DNA of 64,000 nucleotides, taken from the NCBI RefSeq assembly GCF_000090795.2, contig NW_003546243.1:309520-373519 (forward strand), read 5' to 3'. A program made the translations under genes and the position numbers. Origin of the DNA: Amphimedon queenslandica (lineage: Eukaryota > Porifera > Demospongiae > Haplosclerida > Niphatidae). This document shows positions 1 to 26,100 of the stretch, piece after piece (within the stretch, counting starts at the first letter, position 1; each line of letters starts with the position of its first letter). The notes beneath the pieces were generated by a model, which saw nothing but the letters and a program-made list of their open reading frames with translations, was not told the origin of the DNA and did no database searches.

Positions 1-2873
1 ACATCATGATGACAATACTTTATAACGTAATCTGATAGCACTAAGATGATCAGGAAAAGGGTGTTGAAATAGATGATGTATCCTATCTGTGTGGACTCTT
101 TTAATCCTTTGATCTTGATCTTTCTTGTATGAAAGGCAAAGAATATTCCAACTAGCTGCAGGAGCACTCTGTAGCCATTCTTTACTGCAAGAAAGATCCT
201 GCTGTGATCGCACAAGAAAAAGTAATAGTTCTTCAGGGTACCATCCTAATGAATTATGATACTAATGATAAAGTATACCTTATCACTAACCAGTGCTGCA
301 ACTTCAAACTGTTGAGTATCAGGAACTATTTTAGTTTTTACTCTTGTACTGCGTGTGCTTGTTTCTATTATCAGGAGCAATACATCAATTCCAGTCAATA
401 GAGCTACAATAATGAACAGCATCCAATCTTTGATTGACTGCCAGTAAAAAATATAAAATGAGACACCTTTAAAGACCTCCTAGCATACCGACCTTTTTCT
501 TGCTGCTTGGATTGGCAAATATGTAATACACTCTTCCAGACTTTGCCAGTATTACAGAGAAACAGAGTGAATATCCGAATGAAAGGGACCAAACAGAAAG
601 CTATAAAGAGAAATAACATTCTATCTATGGTTAATGCAAAATGTACATGCGTACGTTACACAGAATCGATTGCTTTGCTATCTCATCATAGCCAGTGAAG
701 TAGTACACGATGAGGTACATGTGAGAGTACAGTATCACTGATCCAAGTATTAGGAGATAGTTAAGATTTGGACTAGAGAGTTTCACAATCCTATAAACAT
801 AATTCCACAAATAGTGCCACACTTAGCACTCAAATGGCTTTTATAGAAAGGATTCTTACTTCTTCTTTCTGAAGATGATGGTAAATGCTAAACATACTCC
901 AGCAAACATGACTCCAGCAGATGCAAGCAGAGTAAAAACTGTGACAAATGCTGAATTGTATTCTCTTATCTTCTTTTCAGCGTACCCATCATATGGAATT
1001 TCTACAACAGAAATACTAAGGTTGAAATTTAGTAGAGATCTACTTACTTCCCCATAAAGTAGATAATGGTTCGATGAAAAATAAGATACTGTTGCGAATG
1101 CCATCTCTGTTAACTACTCTAACCATTGGCTTTCTAAGTGTTCTTATACCATCTGTAAATCAGATTTTATAATTGTTCATCATGTGCCAGGCCACATAAA
1201 CTCACTTTCATTCACTGAAAACTGATAGATGATTATAGTATTTCCTATTCTAGTTCTATTCTTGTTAAATTCAAAAGGTCCCTATAAAGTGAAAGTGGAT
1301 GAAAAATAATAAGGAAATACGGAATTAAAAGGTAATTATAAGCAAGATATAATTGTCTTACAGTAATTCCATTAAACTTGACACTGGCAATGCTCTTTTG
1401 AAGCACACATCCCATCTTTGGGTTGTCATAAGTGAACTCTTCCAGTGGAACTAGTTCTCCTTGCAAGAGCTTGCAGCCACTATCATTTCCAACTGCTATT
1501 CTCCTTGAAGCTTCCTCCAATCCTAAACTCATTGCCCATATTGCATCATATCCGGAACCTTCTATGCCGACCAGTGGAAGGCCTTGATACTGCGGCTGTC
1601 TTAATAAGTATCTATGAAGCTTTGTAAACCGGGAAGGACTCTACATTATGACACAGTATATGATATAAATATATATTTAGTGTTCTTTTTTATATACCAT
1701 TCCACTAGAAGATATATATGAACTATTGGTACTAGGAGAATATGCTTCAGGTAGAAGGAGTAAACTTCCATTAAGGATCCTGTCAATCTCAGGCGGTTTG
1801 CAAGATCTTGTAATATTGGGGTCAAACCAATCAATCTTTGGAGAATCATAAAATATCCAGACATATTTTGGAGAAAACATTTTACGCTTGTATGCCTAAA
1901 AATATGGAGTTGTCTAAAAATAGTAACCTCGTACATAACCTTACCTCACACATTATTTGGTAACTAAAAGCACTATATGTAAAAAGAACAATAATTCTCT
2001 GGCTTGAACCATTCTCCTATGACATATACATAAAATGCAGTGGTTACACATTACTAAAGTGCACCCACCCATTTGAAAAGCCTTTCCTTTGGTAAAGGTT
2101 TTCCAGTTTCTATAGTGATCGAATCATCTAGTATCAGCCCTGACTCTTGAAACAACAAATTTAGCTTATGAGTCATCTATATAATATACATAGAATGATG
2201 AACATACAAAAGAAGCATATACTGTTTTACCCCAATGAAAAGAGACTCCTGCTGTGTGATTACAGCAAGCTGCCTCCAACCAAGCCTCTTGGCAAAGACT
2301 GTCAGGGTATAAGGTATACCATCAATTGTTGGAAGAATCTGAAATAAACTTTGAAAACGAGATTTGTCGCCCAAAATGCTAGCAGCTGAAGCAATCGTGA
2401 TCTTTTAGCATAAACAAACACTGTTGATTTAGTTTGGATTATCATTAGCTACTTACGTGTGGAACGTTCCAATAGTGACTGAGTTGTGCAACTGGGATTG
2501 TTGCTACTGAGCATCCACACCCAACCAGTACTATATATGTTAACTTGGGATTGTCAAAAAACTTGTCCATGAAAAGGTTTGTTGCTGTTCTACCATGACA
2601 CTGCAGAGAGAGAGAAGGAAAGAGAGCTAAAAGCTGATCACACACATGACATAAACATACTTTTGAGTCCAGTACCTCTTCATAAGATATGGTGTAGTTT
2701 GAGAGTATGCTGGATCTATTGTTAATCTCTTGTATGGCATAGTCAACCATTGGTATTACACCAGATGAGACAAATGAGCCAGTTCTAGAGACCACAAATA
2801 AGATATAAAGTTTACGAGGTCCTACAACTTCACCAGTGACCATAAACAATAGGAGAACTGATAGGAACATCAT
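1..2873 (-). CDS. GABA-B-type metabotropic receptor (class C GPCR), 3' end beyond window
   Basis: A multiexon receptor gene read leftward. The first exons (2873-2445, one short intron inside) give a signal-like start and the opening of a periplasmic-binding-like ligand domain (KLYILFVVSRTGSFVSSG; GCGCSVATIPVAQLSHYWN). Further exons near 2374-2170, 2150-2040, 1890-1690, 1570-1375 and 1290-1210 continue the Venus-flytrap lobe (AYKRKMFSPKYVWIFY resembles the GABA-B 'AYK..YG.KYVW' segment; GSGYDAIWAMSLGLEEA matches the family's 'YAYDA.WA.AL'). Exons at about 977-856, 822-640, 620-500, 440-285 and 240-1 carry TM1 to about TM6, including KDWMLFIIVALLTGIDVLLL. The window ends inside the heptahelical domain. 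Known role of the family: G-protein-coupled sensing of GABA or other small ligands at the surface. Which ligand this one binds cannot be told from sequence. Sponges have expanded this family, so no subunit number is given. Confidence 0.85.
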
Positions 2874-3163
2874 TCCTCAGCTCCAGAAATTGAAGGGACG
2901 TACAAGACTGGAGTCCAGCTAGCAAGCACTATTTATAGAGCAAGTGAAGGAAGCAATTTGAAGGAAATGACATAAACGCTCTTAATAATCAACAAAAAGT
3001 TTGCAGCAAAAAAAGATGTAAAATCATTTAACTATAGACTACCACAAAACACAGCATACTAAATAATTAAAGATTATTGTTTAATTAATTACAGGCTACT
3101 CCTGCTTGCATAATTTAAGTACTACAGAAAACTAGACTAGTTATAAGCAAAAAAAGGTAACAG

Positions 3164-13998
<10,835 letters not shown>

Positions 13999-14185
13999 CC
14001 CGAGCCTCCTAAAAGAAAAGGCTCCTTGTTACCTCACTACTAGTTCAGAACTAAAACCAAAACTTGAACTTTTATACACTCAGCAGCGTTAGCACAATAA
14101 TAAGGAGGTGTGGTCAACCATAGATTTAAATAAAATTTAATTAAGCCACACTCACAAAAACTGATTTTAAGTTAATTGGAATTCA

Positions 14186-17100
14186 TTATTGTATCATTTT
14201 CTTTTCAGTATCAAATATGTAGCGTTTAAATTTGAGATATATCTTAACAGTTGATAGTCCGGACTCTGTAGAAGAAGCTCCTGATGGTGGAGGCTCTGTT
14301 GACCCTACATACATTGCACACATTACATATAACATGTCAATATAACTGACCTTTCCCTTTCTTTTTGTCTCCTCCAGTTTTCAAATGAAGTTTAGTTTCG
14401 TCTTTTAAACCATCTGCACGCATATATACATTAAGTATTACCAGTAAACACTGATAAACATCACTTACCTGGCATATTCAGTCTGAATTTCCCAGTAGTA
14501 CCAAAAGCACCTTCAATCATACCTTCTTCGCCTAAATGAATGTCAAGGTTTTAAATTTTTGGGCAACTTTAAAATTCGTAAAAAATCTAATTTTGATTGG
14601 AATCAGCTCAAACTTGAAACATAACATAAAAACATGTATATGTATCAGAAAATATTATAAAAATGGAGAATTCTCTCCTAGTCATTTTTGCCAAAATTTG
14701 GTCTGAGACCATGTACTATAGTACAGGGACTTTGGCCTAATTTTTGAGAATTTTTAAAAATTTGTAAAAAATCTAATTTTGATCGGAATCAATTCAAACT
14801 TTCTACACAACATAAGTACATGTATATGCATCAGAAATTATTATTAAAATTCAGAATTCTCTCCTAGTCATTTTTGCCAAAATTTGGTCCGAGACCATGT
14901 ACTATAGTACAGGGGCTTTGGCCAAATTTTTTAGAATTTTTAAAAATTTGTAAAAAATCTAATTTTGATTGAAATCAGCTCAAACTTGAAACACAACATA
15001 AGTACATGTATATGCATCAGAAAAAATTATAAAAATGGTGAATTTTGTCGTGGCCAATTTTCATGTACTATAACAGGGTCTTTTCTACATAATCTAATCC
15101 TAATCTATGACTGTTATGACCCCATATGTTATTCTATTTGAATGTTTAATATTATTACCAGTAGATAGAGTAACTTGAAGCCCTATGAATGACTGTATTT
15201 TCGTTTCTCTTTTAAACAGTCCCTTCCCAATAAGTGTTTTCTCATCTTGCATCTGAAAAATAATCAAAATACATTTAACAACAGAAATGCACTTACTTAC
15301 CCTTTCCACCACACCTTCTCTTGATTTGATTTTAAATACTCTTAGCCTTGGGAGAATTGTCTGCTGATAGTCCTACAAAAATAACTGCAAAATAAGCAAG
15401 CATGAGATTGTCATGATTTCATTACCTTATCAGTGAAATGCTCGAGTAAATTGCCATAAAAAGCTAATCTACAAATATTGCTATGTGTAGAGGATTGTTA
15501 AGGAATTACACTGAGTTACACTGATAATCACTGCTTTTAATAAACAGACCATAAACATTACTGGTATATGGGCTCACTCGTGCAGAGTGTATAAGGTAAA
15601 TAAAAGATATGAAGATCAACATCAAGTTTTGATGCAATAGCTACACAGTGAGGAGCTGCTATGACAGGTCTCTCAAACTCCACCAGAGCATACTGACCTC
15701 CTACAGAAGAAGGCTTTGATGCTGTTGCTGGACTCTGTACAGCACCATCTTCCTATAAAATAAATAACCTATTAATTGAAATACCACAAGCAATAATAGG
15801 ATAATATTTTAATGTAGAATGTCTAAAATATTTTCCATTTTCACTTGATTTGATTCTAGCTCTTCTTGATAGGAATATTCTTGTCCATAGTTAAATGAAG
15901 GGCTGGCATCAGATGGTGAATCTGTTGATCCAAAGAATGTTGTTTTAGCCATTATAGTTTCATGACCAATAGTTACTACAGATTAAGTATCATGAGCAAT
16001 CACAGAACAATAACTATCATACCGTGCAACTTAGAGCCAGTGAGACAAGAGAGCTTATGATAACGGACTTTAGTTACTTTAAATAGACCAGCTAAGGAGA
16101 GAGAGGAAAGGGTTTAGATTGAGATGAAACATTTTATACCAAAAATGGTAGGTAAAGCCCCAGGGCTGCAGACTAGGCACCTCTCAATTGATTTAGGATC
16201 AAACTGAGTGACACATATACCCACTCTATCACCCTATAATGATACAATATTAATATAAGAATAATATTATTCAGCTTATATAGCATCCTTTCTTACTTGA
16301 ATAGCTCTCTCTACTGGCTGGTGAAACATTTGCATCGATTTGACCTTCTTAGTTAATTTCAGAGACGGGATTTCAACATTCTATAGATGAAGTTGTCATT
16401 TTGATATATTCATAGAGCCGAGCCACTCACATCATTGACATGAACTGATCCATTGAGTACAGTACCAGTCATTACTGTTCCTTGGCCTCTGATAGGGAAA
16501 CAATGATCAACTGAGTATATCAGTGGTCCTTCAGCAGAACGATTGGGAACAAAAACTGATTCTGATAGAACCTGCAAATATATATATATATAGTAGCAAT
16601 TATATAAAGTAGCCAATAGTACTATGCAATTTCAATAGTTTTGATATGCATACCTGTATAAGCTTTTCTATTCCAATAGGATCAACTTGACCATCAGTAG
16701 CCTACAAAATGGAGACAAACCAGCATGATACAATAACTCTGTTGTCTCTTTACATGCAGCTATACCTCACTTGGTTTAGCTGCAGCAACAGGAACTATCA
16801 GTGCTCCATTGAAACGTGTAGCCTCAAGTGTCTTACTGATCCTTTTACTGATCTATAATAACATAATAATAATGATAATAAAATAAACTTTACTGATGAT
16901 TATAATTGTGCATACTTTTGATATCTGTGCATCTCTCTTTGATGACTCAAACAGGTCAATCTTGTTAAGAGCAACAATCATGTGATCACAAGTTATCTCA
17001 CCAATAATCAAACACTAATATTGAAAACACATACTGTAAGGGCTAGAATAACAATAGATAGTAAGAATGATAAGTGATAGGAGTAGGTGTGTGCTGGGTA

Positions 17101-20100
17101 TGAATAAAGGAATATAACAGCACAGTACAGCAATTCATTGGCAAAAAAAAGCAATAAAATGGCTGCAAGAGGTGAGCTCATTCAATGACTTATTCACATA
17201 CTAATCTTTATTATAGGTACACAAACAATAAAGGGACTAAGACAACGTTATCATGAACTAAAAGACAAGGATTACGGCTCATGTGATGAATCAAAAGAAG
17301 AAGCAGTAAAAAGTAAAAAAAAGATCAAAAGACCACAATCAGCAATAGCCAGGCTCTATGAAACTGATGATACAGGTATTTAACCTCAATCATTAAAAAT
17401 GTTAGTTATATAACTATTATGTTACAGACTTTTCTGGCCCAGAGCCACGCTCAACCACACCATCAGAAGTAGAAACAAGTTCAGAAAAACAGACGACAGA
17501 CCCTGAAATTGAAATTGTTTTTGGAAATGAAGATCTTGAAAATGGTGAGAGAAATTAAACATAGATAATATTTTACATGGTTCCAGGTCAAAACCACACA
17601 ACAGAAGAAGAAAAGGAAGAAGAAGAAGAGGAAGAACAAAAAGAGGAGGAAGAAGAAGAACAAGAAGAAGTAGTAGAAGATGAAGAAATTATTCACAATA
17701 AAACATTCAAGTGCTGTTTACCGTTTTGCAGTAAGAACATCACAAAAAATTGTAAGGCAACACTAGTTTTAACAATTAGTTCATTTGTTCATTTTTAATA
17801 GGCAGAAAGTGTTGTCTTGTAGGATTATCAGTAGTGTTGGTGCTTCTAATACTGGCCATTGCATTCCTTGCTGTTCTCATTACGTACCCTGAAATTACAG
17901 ATAAGAGGGTCAACGATACATCAGTCTTCTCCATTCCACCACAAAGTGTCGTAGAGGTGGACTTAAAAAAATATAAAATCAGCACACTGAAAGAGCATAC
18001 ACTTAACATTAGCCTGATGCATAATGAGAAGGCTGATGAATACAATGGTGATATAGATCTAACCATTTGCAGATATAAAACATCTTGCTCTCCTCGATCA
18101 ATAAACATACCCCAAAACGTAATGTCCTTCACAAGACAATGGTCAAAGACAACCAAACCGATTGGCACCATCACCATAAAGGAAGAGGGAGGATATGGGT
18201 ATGTATCTTGGACCTGGGGCAATCTCACTCACCCTCCAAAACCAGACTGTGAACAACAAGACAACAGGAGCTATTATAATAGCACAGTTATTGATGTGAT
18301 GTTAGAAATATACCAGCCACATCAAGAGACTTTCATGAACAATGAGGATCTTATAGTAATAACGTTCTGCAAAGTACACGAGGTCTCAATTAATATCAGT
18401 GAATGTCAGCCGTCTCCAATAACTCAATACACACCAATACACACTGACAATATAGAAGAAGATTCAATCGTGCTAAAATTTAGTAATATAGTTTATGAAA
18501 TGTTTGACCGATCCAAACTATATGTAAATACTCTTCACCTCACTGGTACTCCAGAAGAATATCAAGGAGTTGATCTGGTAGTGACGTCCCAGTCAAACAT
18601 TGAAGTACTAATACTAGTCATTGTTGGGCTGTGTCTAGCTGTACTGCTATTAGCTATCACAATTATAATAATAGTGTGTCTCTGCTGCTGCTGTAAAGAA
18701 AAAGAATGACTGCATATTAAATGTGAATATTATGAAAGATAATTTATTTTTTAATTATTAATTTATAAATAAATACAAACACAAGCAAATCTTAGAGGTC
18801 ATACTTCTGTTTCACAACAGAATTTATGCTATTGCCCTATTTAAAAATTAAGCTTGTACTATCAGAGCAGAAAATAATATCTTCTCTTTGGTGCTATAAT
18901 AATTATAGCCGTATATTCTATGCTGCTAAGTTGAAATAAGCTAATCTTGCAACAATCATTTGATGGAAAGTTATCTTTACAATATCAAACACTAAAATAA
19001 ATTACAACTTATCAAGAAACACTACAATGACAATATAATAACTGTAGGTAGTGACAGAAGTGATAGTAAAGGTGAATAATAGTATAGCACAGCAATAGAT
19101 CGTTAGAGAAAAACAGTAAAATGGCTGAAGGAAGAGGTAAGCTAATTTAATGATTTAGTCATTCCCAAACTTTATCTATACTGTAGGTACACTAACAGCA
19201 AAGGGACATGGATACCAGCAAATTTATGATGCTGGTGATTCATCAGACAGCAGCAGTTGCCTAACAAGACATTCATATTCACCTTTTAGCAAAACTCCAG
19301 TCCGAAATATTATGAGTCCTAATGAAAACCTTTTATCATCATCTCATGAAATCAGGGAAGAAGAGCTGCAGCCAGAAGGTACAATAATAGTATATAGTCT
19401 GATCATAATACTGTTACTTAAAGATAATGTACACGTTCCTGCTCCTGCTCTCAGAAGTGGTATTGTAAGACTGGAAGAAAATGAAGAGTATCCAATCAAA
19501 AGACACTGCTTCCGTGACTGCACTAAAACAATCTTTAGAAACCGTAAGTTACAACAGCGAAAGAAAAGAGTTAAATACTTTTTTACTTTAGGAAAGAAAT
19601 GTGCCATTGTTCCTTTTATTTTAGCTTTCATTTTTATGGTAATCTTTATTGTGTGCATACTACGCATCACAGAAATGTATTGGTACTATTACTTTGGTGA
19701 TGGTGATAATAATACTTTGTTCATTCCTGTTGGAAGTGTGGTAGATGTGAATCTTACAAGTCTAAACATCAGTACAAAGCACATAAACAAGCTCAAAGTC
19801 ACAGTGCCTGATAAAAGCAGTCCTGTACGAGTTACCACAGCTCAGGAAGAGCATCAAATCTCTCTTCCATTGAACATGGATATTACTTTGAACTATGAGA
19901 ACAGTAGATGTAAATCATTGCTACGTTATTGGAAGTCTCGTCACTCTCGTGAACATGTAACAGGTGACATAACAATTTTTGAAGGACAAGTAAATATAAG
20001 CTACAAATGGGGCAACATAACAAATCTCCCGGATGAAAATTGCAATGATCACAGTAGTGAAACTATTACTAGTACATTTGACATATCAAAATGTTTTGAT

Positions 20101-23100
20101 GACAACGACCAAGGAAATGACAAAAATATTATTTGCATACAATTATGCCTAAGTGAAGGAGCTACTAAAGCTATTGTTGGTGTTAACATTACTGAAACAT
20201 ATGCTATACCAAACAAGACATCATACAAAAGTATCTACAATGATGATACAGACAACCAGAACTCGGTAGTTCTTCAGCTTCCAAGTCTTCTGTCAGAGCT
20301 ACATAATCCATCTAAGCTATACATCAATACTCACTATAAAAATACCATTGATAGCTACAATGAATTGAATCAAACAATTAAACTGGAACTTGAGCCTCAG
20401 TCAAAGGAAAATGCTATGGAGGTAATAGAAACAGTTGCATTAGTAATAACTGCTATCCTGTCACTCCTTCTATCCCTCATGATGTTTGGAATTGGGATCC
20501 GTTGCTGCTGCTGCCATATTAAAACAGGTTTTTGTGCTTTGGGACTATTCTATGAAGAATAATAACTTAATTTGTAACTTTAGAGTTTTTGGTGTAATGC
20601 ATTTAATTAGACTATTAATTAATTGGTATTATTTTGTTTTTATTTTAGTTTGGAATTTCAATTCCTACAATTATAATCACTTTAAAGTAAGTAATGAATG
20701 CAGAGGTCATATTTCTGTATCACTTAAGAATTCATGCTTTATTGTCCAACTCACAATATGCAGCCCATAATGTAGTGAATTCATTGCCACCTTATATGGA
20801 TAAAATTATCCTAAAATATTGTCAAATAATTCATGATAACCATATACAGAATGAATCAAGCATCAAAAATAACAAAGATGGCTGGTAGATCCCCAAATGG
20901 TAATGGGTTTGAATAATAGCATTGATAATGTTTAGTATACTTAGATTTGCTATCATCAAGTGAGAAACAACCTCTTTGCCAAGCTAATGAGAGTTCATCA
21001 GGAAGCAGTTATTACTCAGCAATACAGCCAGCAATACAGTTTGAAAGTGATAGTTCACATTCACCTGGAACAATCTTGTTAAGAGCAACAATCATGTGAT
21101 CACAAGTTATCTAAACACTAATAATGAAAACACATAACAGTAGATGGTGAGAATGATACAAGATAGGAGTACACAGCCAAGAATTATCATCTCTGATACA
21201 GGCCACTACCCAAAATCAGTGATTCAAGCCTGATGTCTATTTTGATACAGCCCTGACTGGCATCAATGTTAAACCATTTCTGTTGCTCTGGCTAAACCAA
21301 GGCTGTCCTCCAGCATGGTTGTATCATGGATGATTATCATGATTGTATCATACTAGACTCATTGCTTTGCAGGCTGCCCAAAATCCATGATACAGGAATG
21401 TATCAGCTGGTCATGATTGATATCAGTCATGATTCAAATTAAAATTCTTGGCTGTGTAGGAGTGTACTAGTTATGCATAAGGGAAGACAACACAAAACAG
21501 CAATTTATTGGCAAAGAAAAACAATAAAATGGCTGAAGGAAGAGGTGAGTTCATTTAATGACTTAAACATAAACAAAATTCTATTATAGGCAGTACACAA
21601 ACAGTAAAAGGAAAAAGGTACCAAGAGCTCTCTTCTTCAGAAAAAAAATCTGATAGGGGTGAATCATCAGATGGTAGCCGTTGCTCAACACAAAACGCAG
21701 TGTCAATTAGTGGTAAATATGTTAAAAGCATTACCACTCCCAATGAAAACAGGATGGAGGATGATGATAATGATCAGGAGCAAAGTATATAATGTTATAC
21801 GTGTTTATTTTTGATGTAATTATTGCTTAAAGATGATGAACACGTTCCTGCTCCTGCTACCAGAAGTAATATTGTAAGACTGGAAGAAAATGAAGAGTAT
21901 CCAATCAAAAGACACTGCTTCCGTGACTGCACTAAAACAATATTTAGAAATCGTAAGTTAAAACAATGAAAGAAAATAGTTGAATACTTTTTTACTTTAG
22001 AAAAAAGATGTGCCATTGTTCCTTTTGTTTTAGCTTTCGTTTTTATGGTAATCTTTATTGTGTGCATATTACGTATCACAGAAATGTATTTGTACTACCA
22101 CTTTGGTGATGGTGATAATAATACTAAGGAATTGTTTATTCCTGCTGGAAGTGTGGTAGATGTAAATCTTACAAGTCTGAACATCAATGCAAAACACATA
22201 AACAAGCTCAAAGTCACAGTGCCTGATAAAAGCAGTCCTGTACGAGTTACCACAGCTCAAGAAGACCATCAAATCTCTCTCCCATTCAACATTAATATTA
22301 CTTTGAACTATGAGACCGGTAGATATAGAGCAATAACACGCTACTGGAAGTCTCGTGAACATATAACAGGTGACATAACGTTCCTTGGTTTTGAACGCCC
22401 TAGATATTTACGTAATTGCTATAAATGGGGCAACATAACAAATCCTCCATATTGCACCTGTGATGATGGCAGCGGTAGTATTAACAAAACATTTAACATA
22501 TCAGCATGTTTCAGTGATGATGACAGAGGAAATGACAAACATATTATTTATATACGATTCTGTTTAGTTGAATCTGATGACGCTAATATTGTTATTAACA
22601 TTACTGAAACATATGTTATACCAAACAAGATGTCATACAAAAGTATCCATAATGATGATACAGACAACCAGAACTCGGCAGTTCTTCAGTTTCCAAGTCT
22701 TCTGTCAGAGCTATGTAATCCATCAAAGCTATACGTCAATACTCACTATAAAAATACCAATGATGACTGCAGTGAAATGATTAAACTGGAACTTAAACCT
22801 GATGCTATGGAGATAATGGAAACAGTTGCATTAGTAATAACTGCTATTCTGTCACTCCTTCTATCCCTCATGATGTTTGGAATTGGGATCCGTTGCTGCT
22901 GCTGCTGCCATATTAAAACAGGTTTTTGTGCTTTGGGACTATTCTATGAAGAACCTGAGAGACAAGTCAGACAACCTCTTTGCCAATCAGATGGGAGTTC
23001 ATCAGAAGGTGGTTATGGCTCAATAAGAGAGGAAACACCTGAAGATTTACTACGAAACTCATGGTCACCTGAAGGCACACCTGTCAGTAGCATCACTGCT

Positions 23101-26100
23101 CCAAATGAAAACAATGAAGAAGAAGAAAATGCTATACAGCAAGGTAATCAGGAGCAAAGTATAATGATGTTATACATGTTTGTTTTTTACGACTAGGGGG
23201 CGAATCCCCCAGGTCGTTCCTATGATTGATTTCACCCACGTGCGATGTTTGTATATTTTGTATGCCCACACTTACATTTCTTCTATACACCTTGTATTGA
23301 AGAAATACTGTATAGTGAAAAATCAAAAGTTTCAAAATTTCACCCAAAAATCTACCGTATAGTGGGTAATTTTCATGGCTCTTTATTTTCATGGTTTTGG
23401 GGCTTCCCACAAAATTTAAACCAACAAAATCATTGAAGTGCCATCCCCTTACAGGCTATGTAATTGTAAACTGTCAACCATGAAAATTAAACCAAGAATT
23501 GCCCCATAGGAGCAAACCATGAAATATTAGACCCATGAAAATAACCCACTATATGGTATTTTGTGGTTTTAATTTTTGTGATTTTCTGCCTTTTGGCTAT
23601 GTTGAACCATATTAATTCAATTTTTGCAGATTTAATTTTCATAAATTTGGAATAAATTGTAGATTTTGAGCCACAAAAGATTTTTAGCTACATGGTAACA
23701 AAACTAATTATGCCTTAGCAACCACCTGCCCATGCTCTTTACATAAAGTGAGTATGGCTACGGCAAATGAAATGGCGGATTACACATGGGGCAAAGTTAT
23801 GAGCTTTATAACAGCAAGAGAACACAGAGATACTGTCTAAATTAAGACTTCTCTAGAAGCATTGAAAGGTGGAGAGAACCTCCATAAGTCTTATAATAAG
23901 AACCCAGCTGTACATGCAAGGTGGTGAAAACAATTATAGGAATATTTTTACACTGTTACGTTTGTTGATATAATTATTGCTTAAAGATGATGAACATGTT
24001 CCTGCTCCTGCTGCCAGATGCAATATTGTAAGACTGGAAGAAAATGAAGAATATCCAATCAAAGACACTGTTTCCGTGACTGCACTAAAAAAATATTTAG
24101 GAACCGTAAGTTACAACAATTAAAGAAAATAGTTGAATACTTTCTAATTTAGGAAAAAAATGTGCCATTGTTCCTTTTATTTTAGCTTTGGTTTTTATGG
24201 TAATCTTCATTGTGTGCATATTACGTATCACAGAAATGTATTGGTACTATCACTTTGGTGACAATACTGAGGAATTATTCATTCCTGTTGGAAGTGTGGT
24301 AGATGTGAATCTTACAAGTCTAAACATCAGTGCAAAGCATGCAAACAAGCTCAAAGTCACAGTGCCTGATAAAAGCAGTCCTGTACGAGTTACCACAGCT
24401 CGTGAAGACCATCAAATCTCTTTCCCATTGAACATTAACTTTATTTTGAACTTTGAGAAGAGTTGTACAGCAATAATACGTTATTGGAAGTCTCATAAAC
24501 ATATATCAGGTGACATAATACTTACTCTGGATTATCAAACCCCTGGTGTACATATTTGCTATCAGTGGGGCAGCATAACAAATCCTCCATCATATGGCAC
24601 ATGTTGTGATGATTGTATTCATATAGATAACACGAATACACTTAACATATCAAATTATTTCAATGATGATGATAGAGGAAATGACAAACATATTATTTAT
24701 ATACAATTCTGTTTAGATATGTTGAGAAGAGAATTTGATCAAGCTACCATTTTTATTAACATTACTGAAACATATGCTATACCAAACAAGACATCATACA
24801 AAAGTATTTATAATGATGATACAGACAACCAGAACTCGGCAGTTCTTCAGTTTCAGAGTCTTCTTTTAGGGCCCTCCAAACCATTATTATACGTCAATAC
24901 TCACTATAGAAATACCAATGATGACTGCAGTGAAATGATTAAACTGGAAATCCAGCCTGATGTGGAGATAATAGAAACAGTTGCATTAGTAATAACTGCT
25001 ATCCTGTCACTCCTTCTATCCCTCATGATGTTTGGAATTGGGATCCGTTGCTGCTGCTGCCATATTAAAACAGGTTTTTGTGCTTTAGGACTATTCTATG
25101 AAGAACAATAAGAATTTTTGGTCTAATTACATTATTGAGTGATTGTATCAAACTCTTGATTGTATTTAATGCTATTATTATGCACTCTTGCTTTTAAACT
25201 GTTTGAATTGCTACAATTATAATGATTTTGAATTTTTTAAGTATCAGCATACACTGTGCAAATACAAATCAATGGAACCATGCAACAGCAGGTATAATGC
25301 TTTTAAAAACATCACAAAAATAATAAACAAAAAGTATGAAATATGAATAACGTTAATTTATAGTAACAGGAACTATGCTTTAGTCCATGAATAAATAACA
25401 GAACTATATATGGGTGAGAATATAGTCATGTGAATTAATGCATGGCTACATAAACTTGAAGGTAGAATTAAAAGCCTCACAATGGCAGAGGCATGAATGC
25501 AGTCATAATTTATTTCTGTTACAAAGCAGTTCTGTTTAAATAAATTCATGATATGCAGCTTACAATGCAGTGTATAGTTACAACTACCTAATATGGATAT
25601 GAGTCAACTACTAAATATCACACCCCAATATCTATTCAAAGGCTAAAGGTGGAATTAAGGCCTAATGGCAAATCTAACATCAAATGAGTCATCAAGCAAT
25701 GACACTGAACTTAGTGAGAGAGACTATTTAATAAGAGGAAGAGGTCGGGGAATGCGAAGTAATGGAGGACGAAGAGCAGCTGGATTTGGGAGAAGTCATG
25801 CTTATGAGAGAAGCCTTGGAAGAGGTCGGGGAATAGGAGGCAATGAAGCACAAAGAGCAGCTGGATTTAGGAGAGGTCATTCTTATGAGAGAACCCATGG
25901 AAGAGAAAGTATATCACCAGGTTAAAAAAACAGACGTACTGACATTAAACTTCACCTCACCAGCAGTAAAAGTTATCATTTGCTGGACTTTTACATATAA
26001 AATATTAGACAAAAATGTCTCTTTAATATAACAGCCATATCTGCACTTAAAATATATTATCACAAACAATGTCAAAAATTCATAACATAAATAGAATGAT

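Noticed and set aside
17577-17798. Glu-rich stretch of member A as a separate small gene
   Set aside because: It is an in-frame internal exon with acceptor and donor at 17586 and 17731.
19312-20562. Reading member B as one long 416-residue frame with no introns
   Set aside because: The extra peptide falls exactly on two introns with good splice sites that are conserved in the other members; the open frame there is chance.
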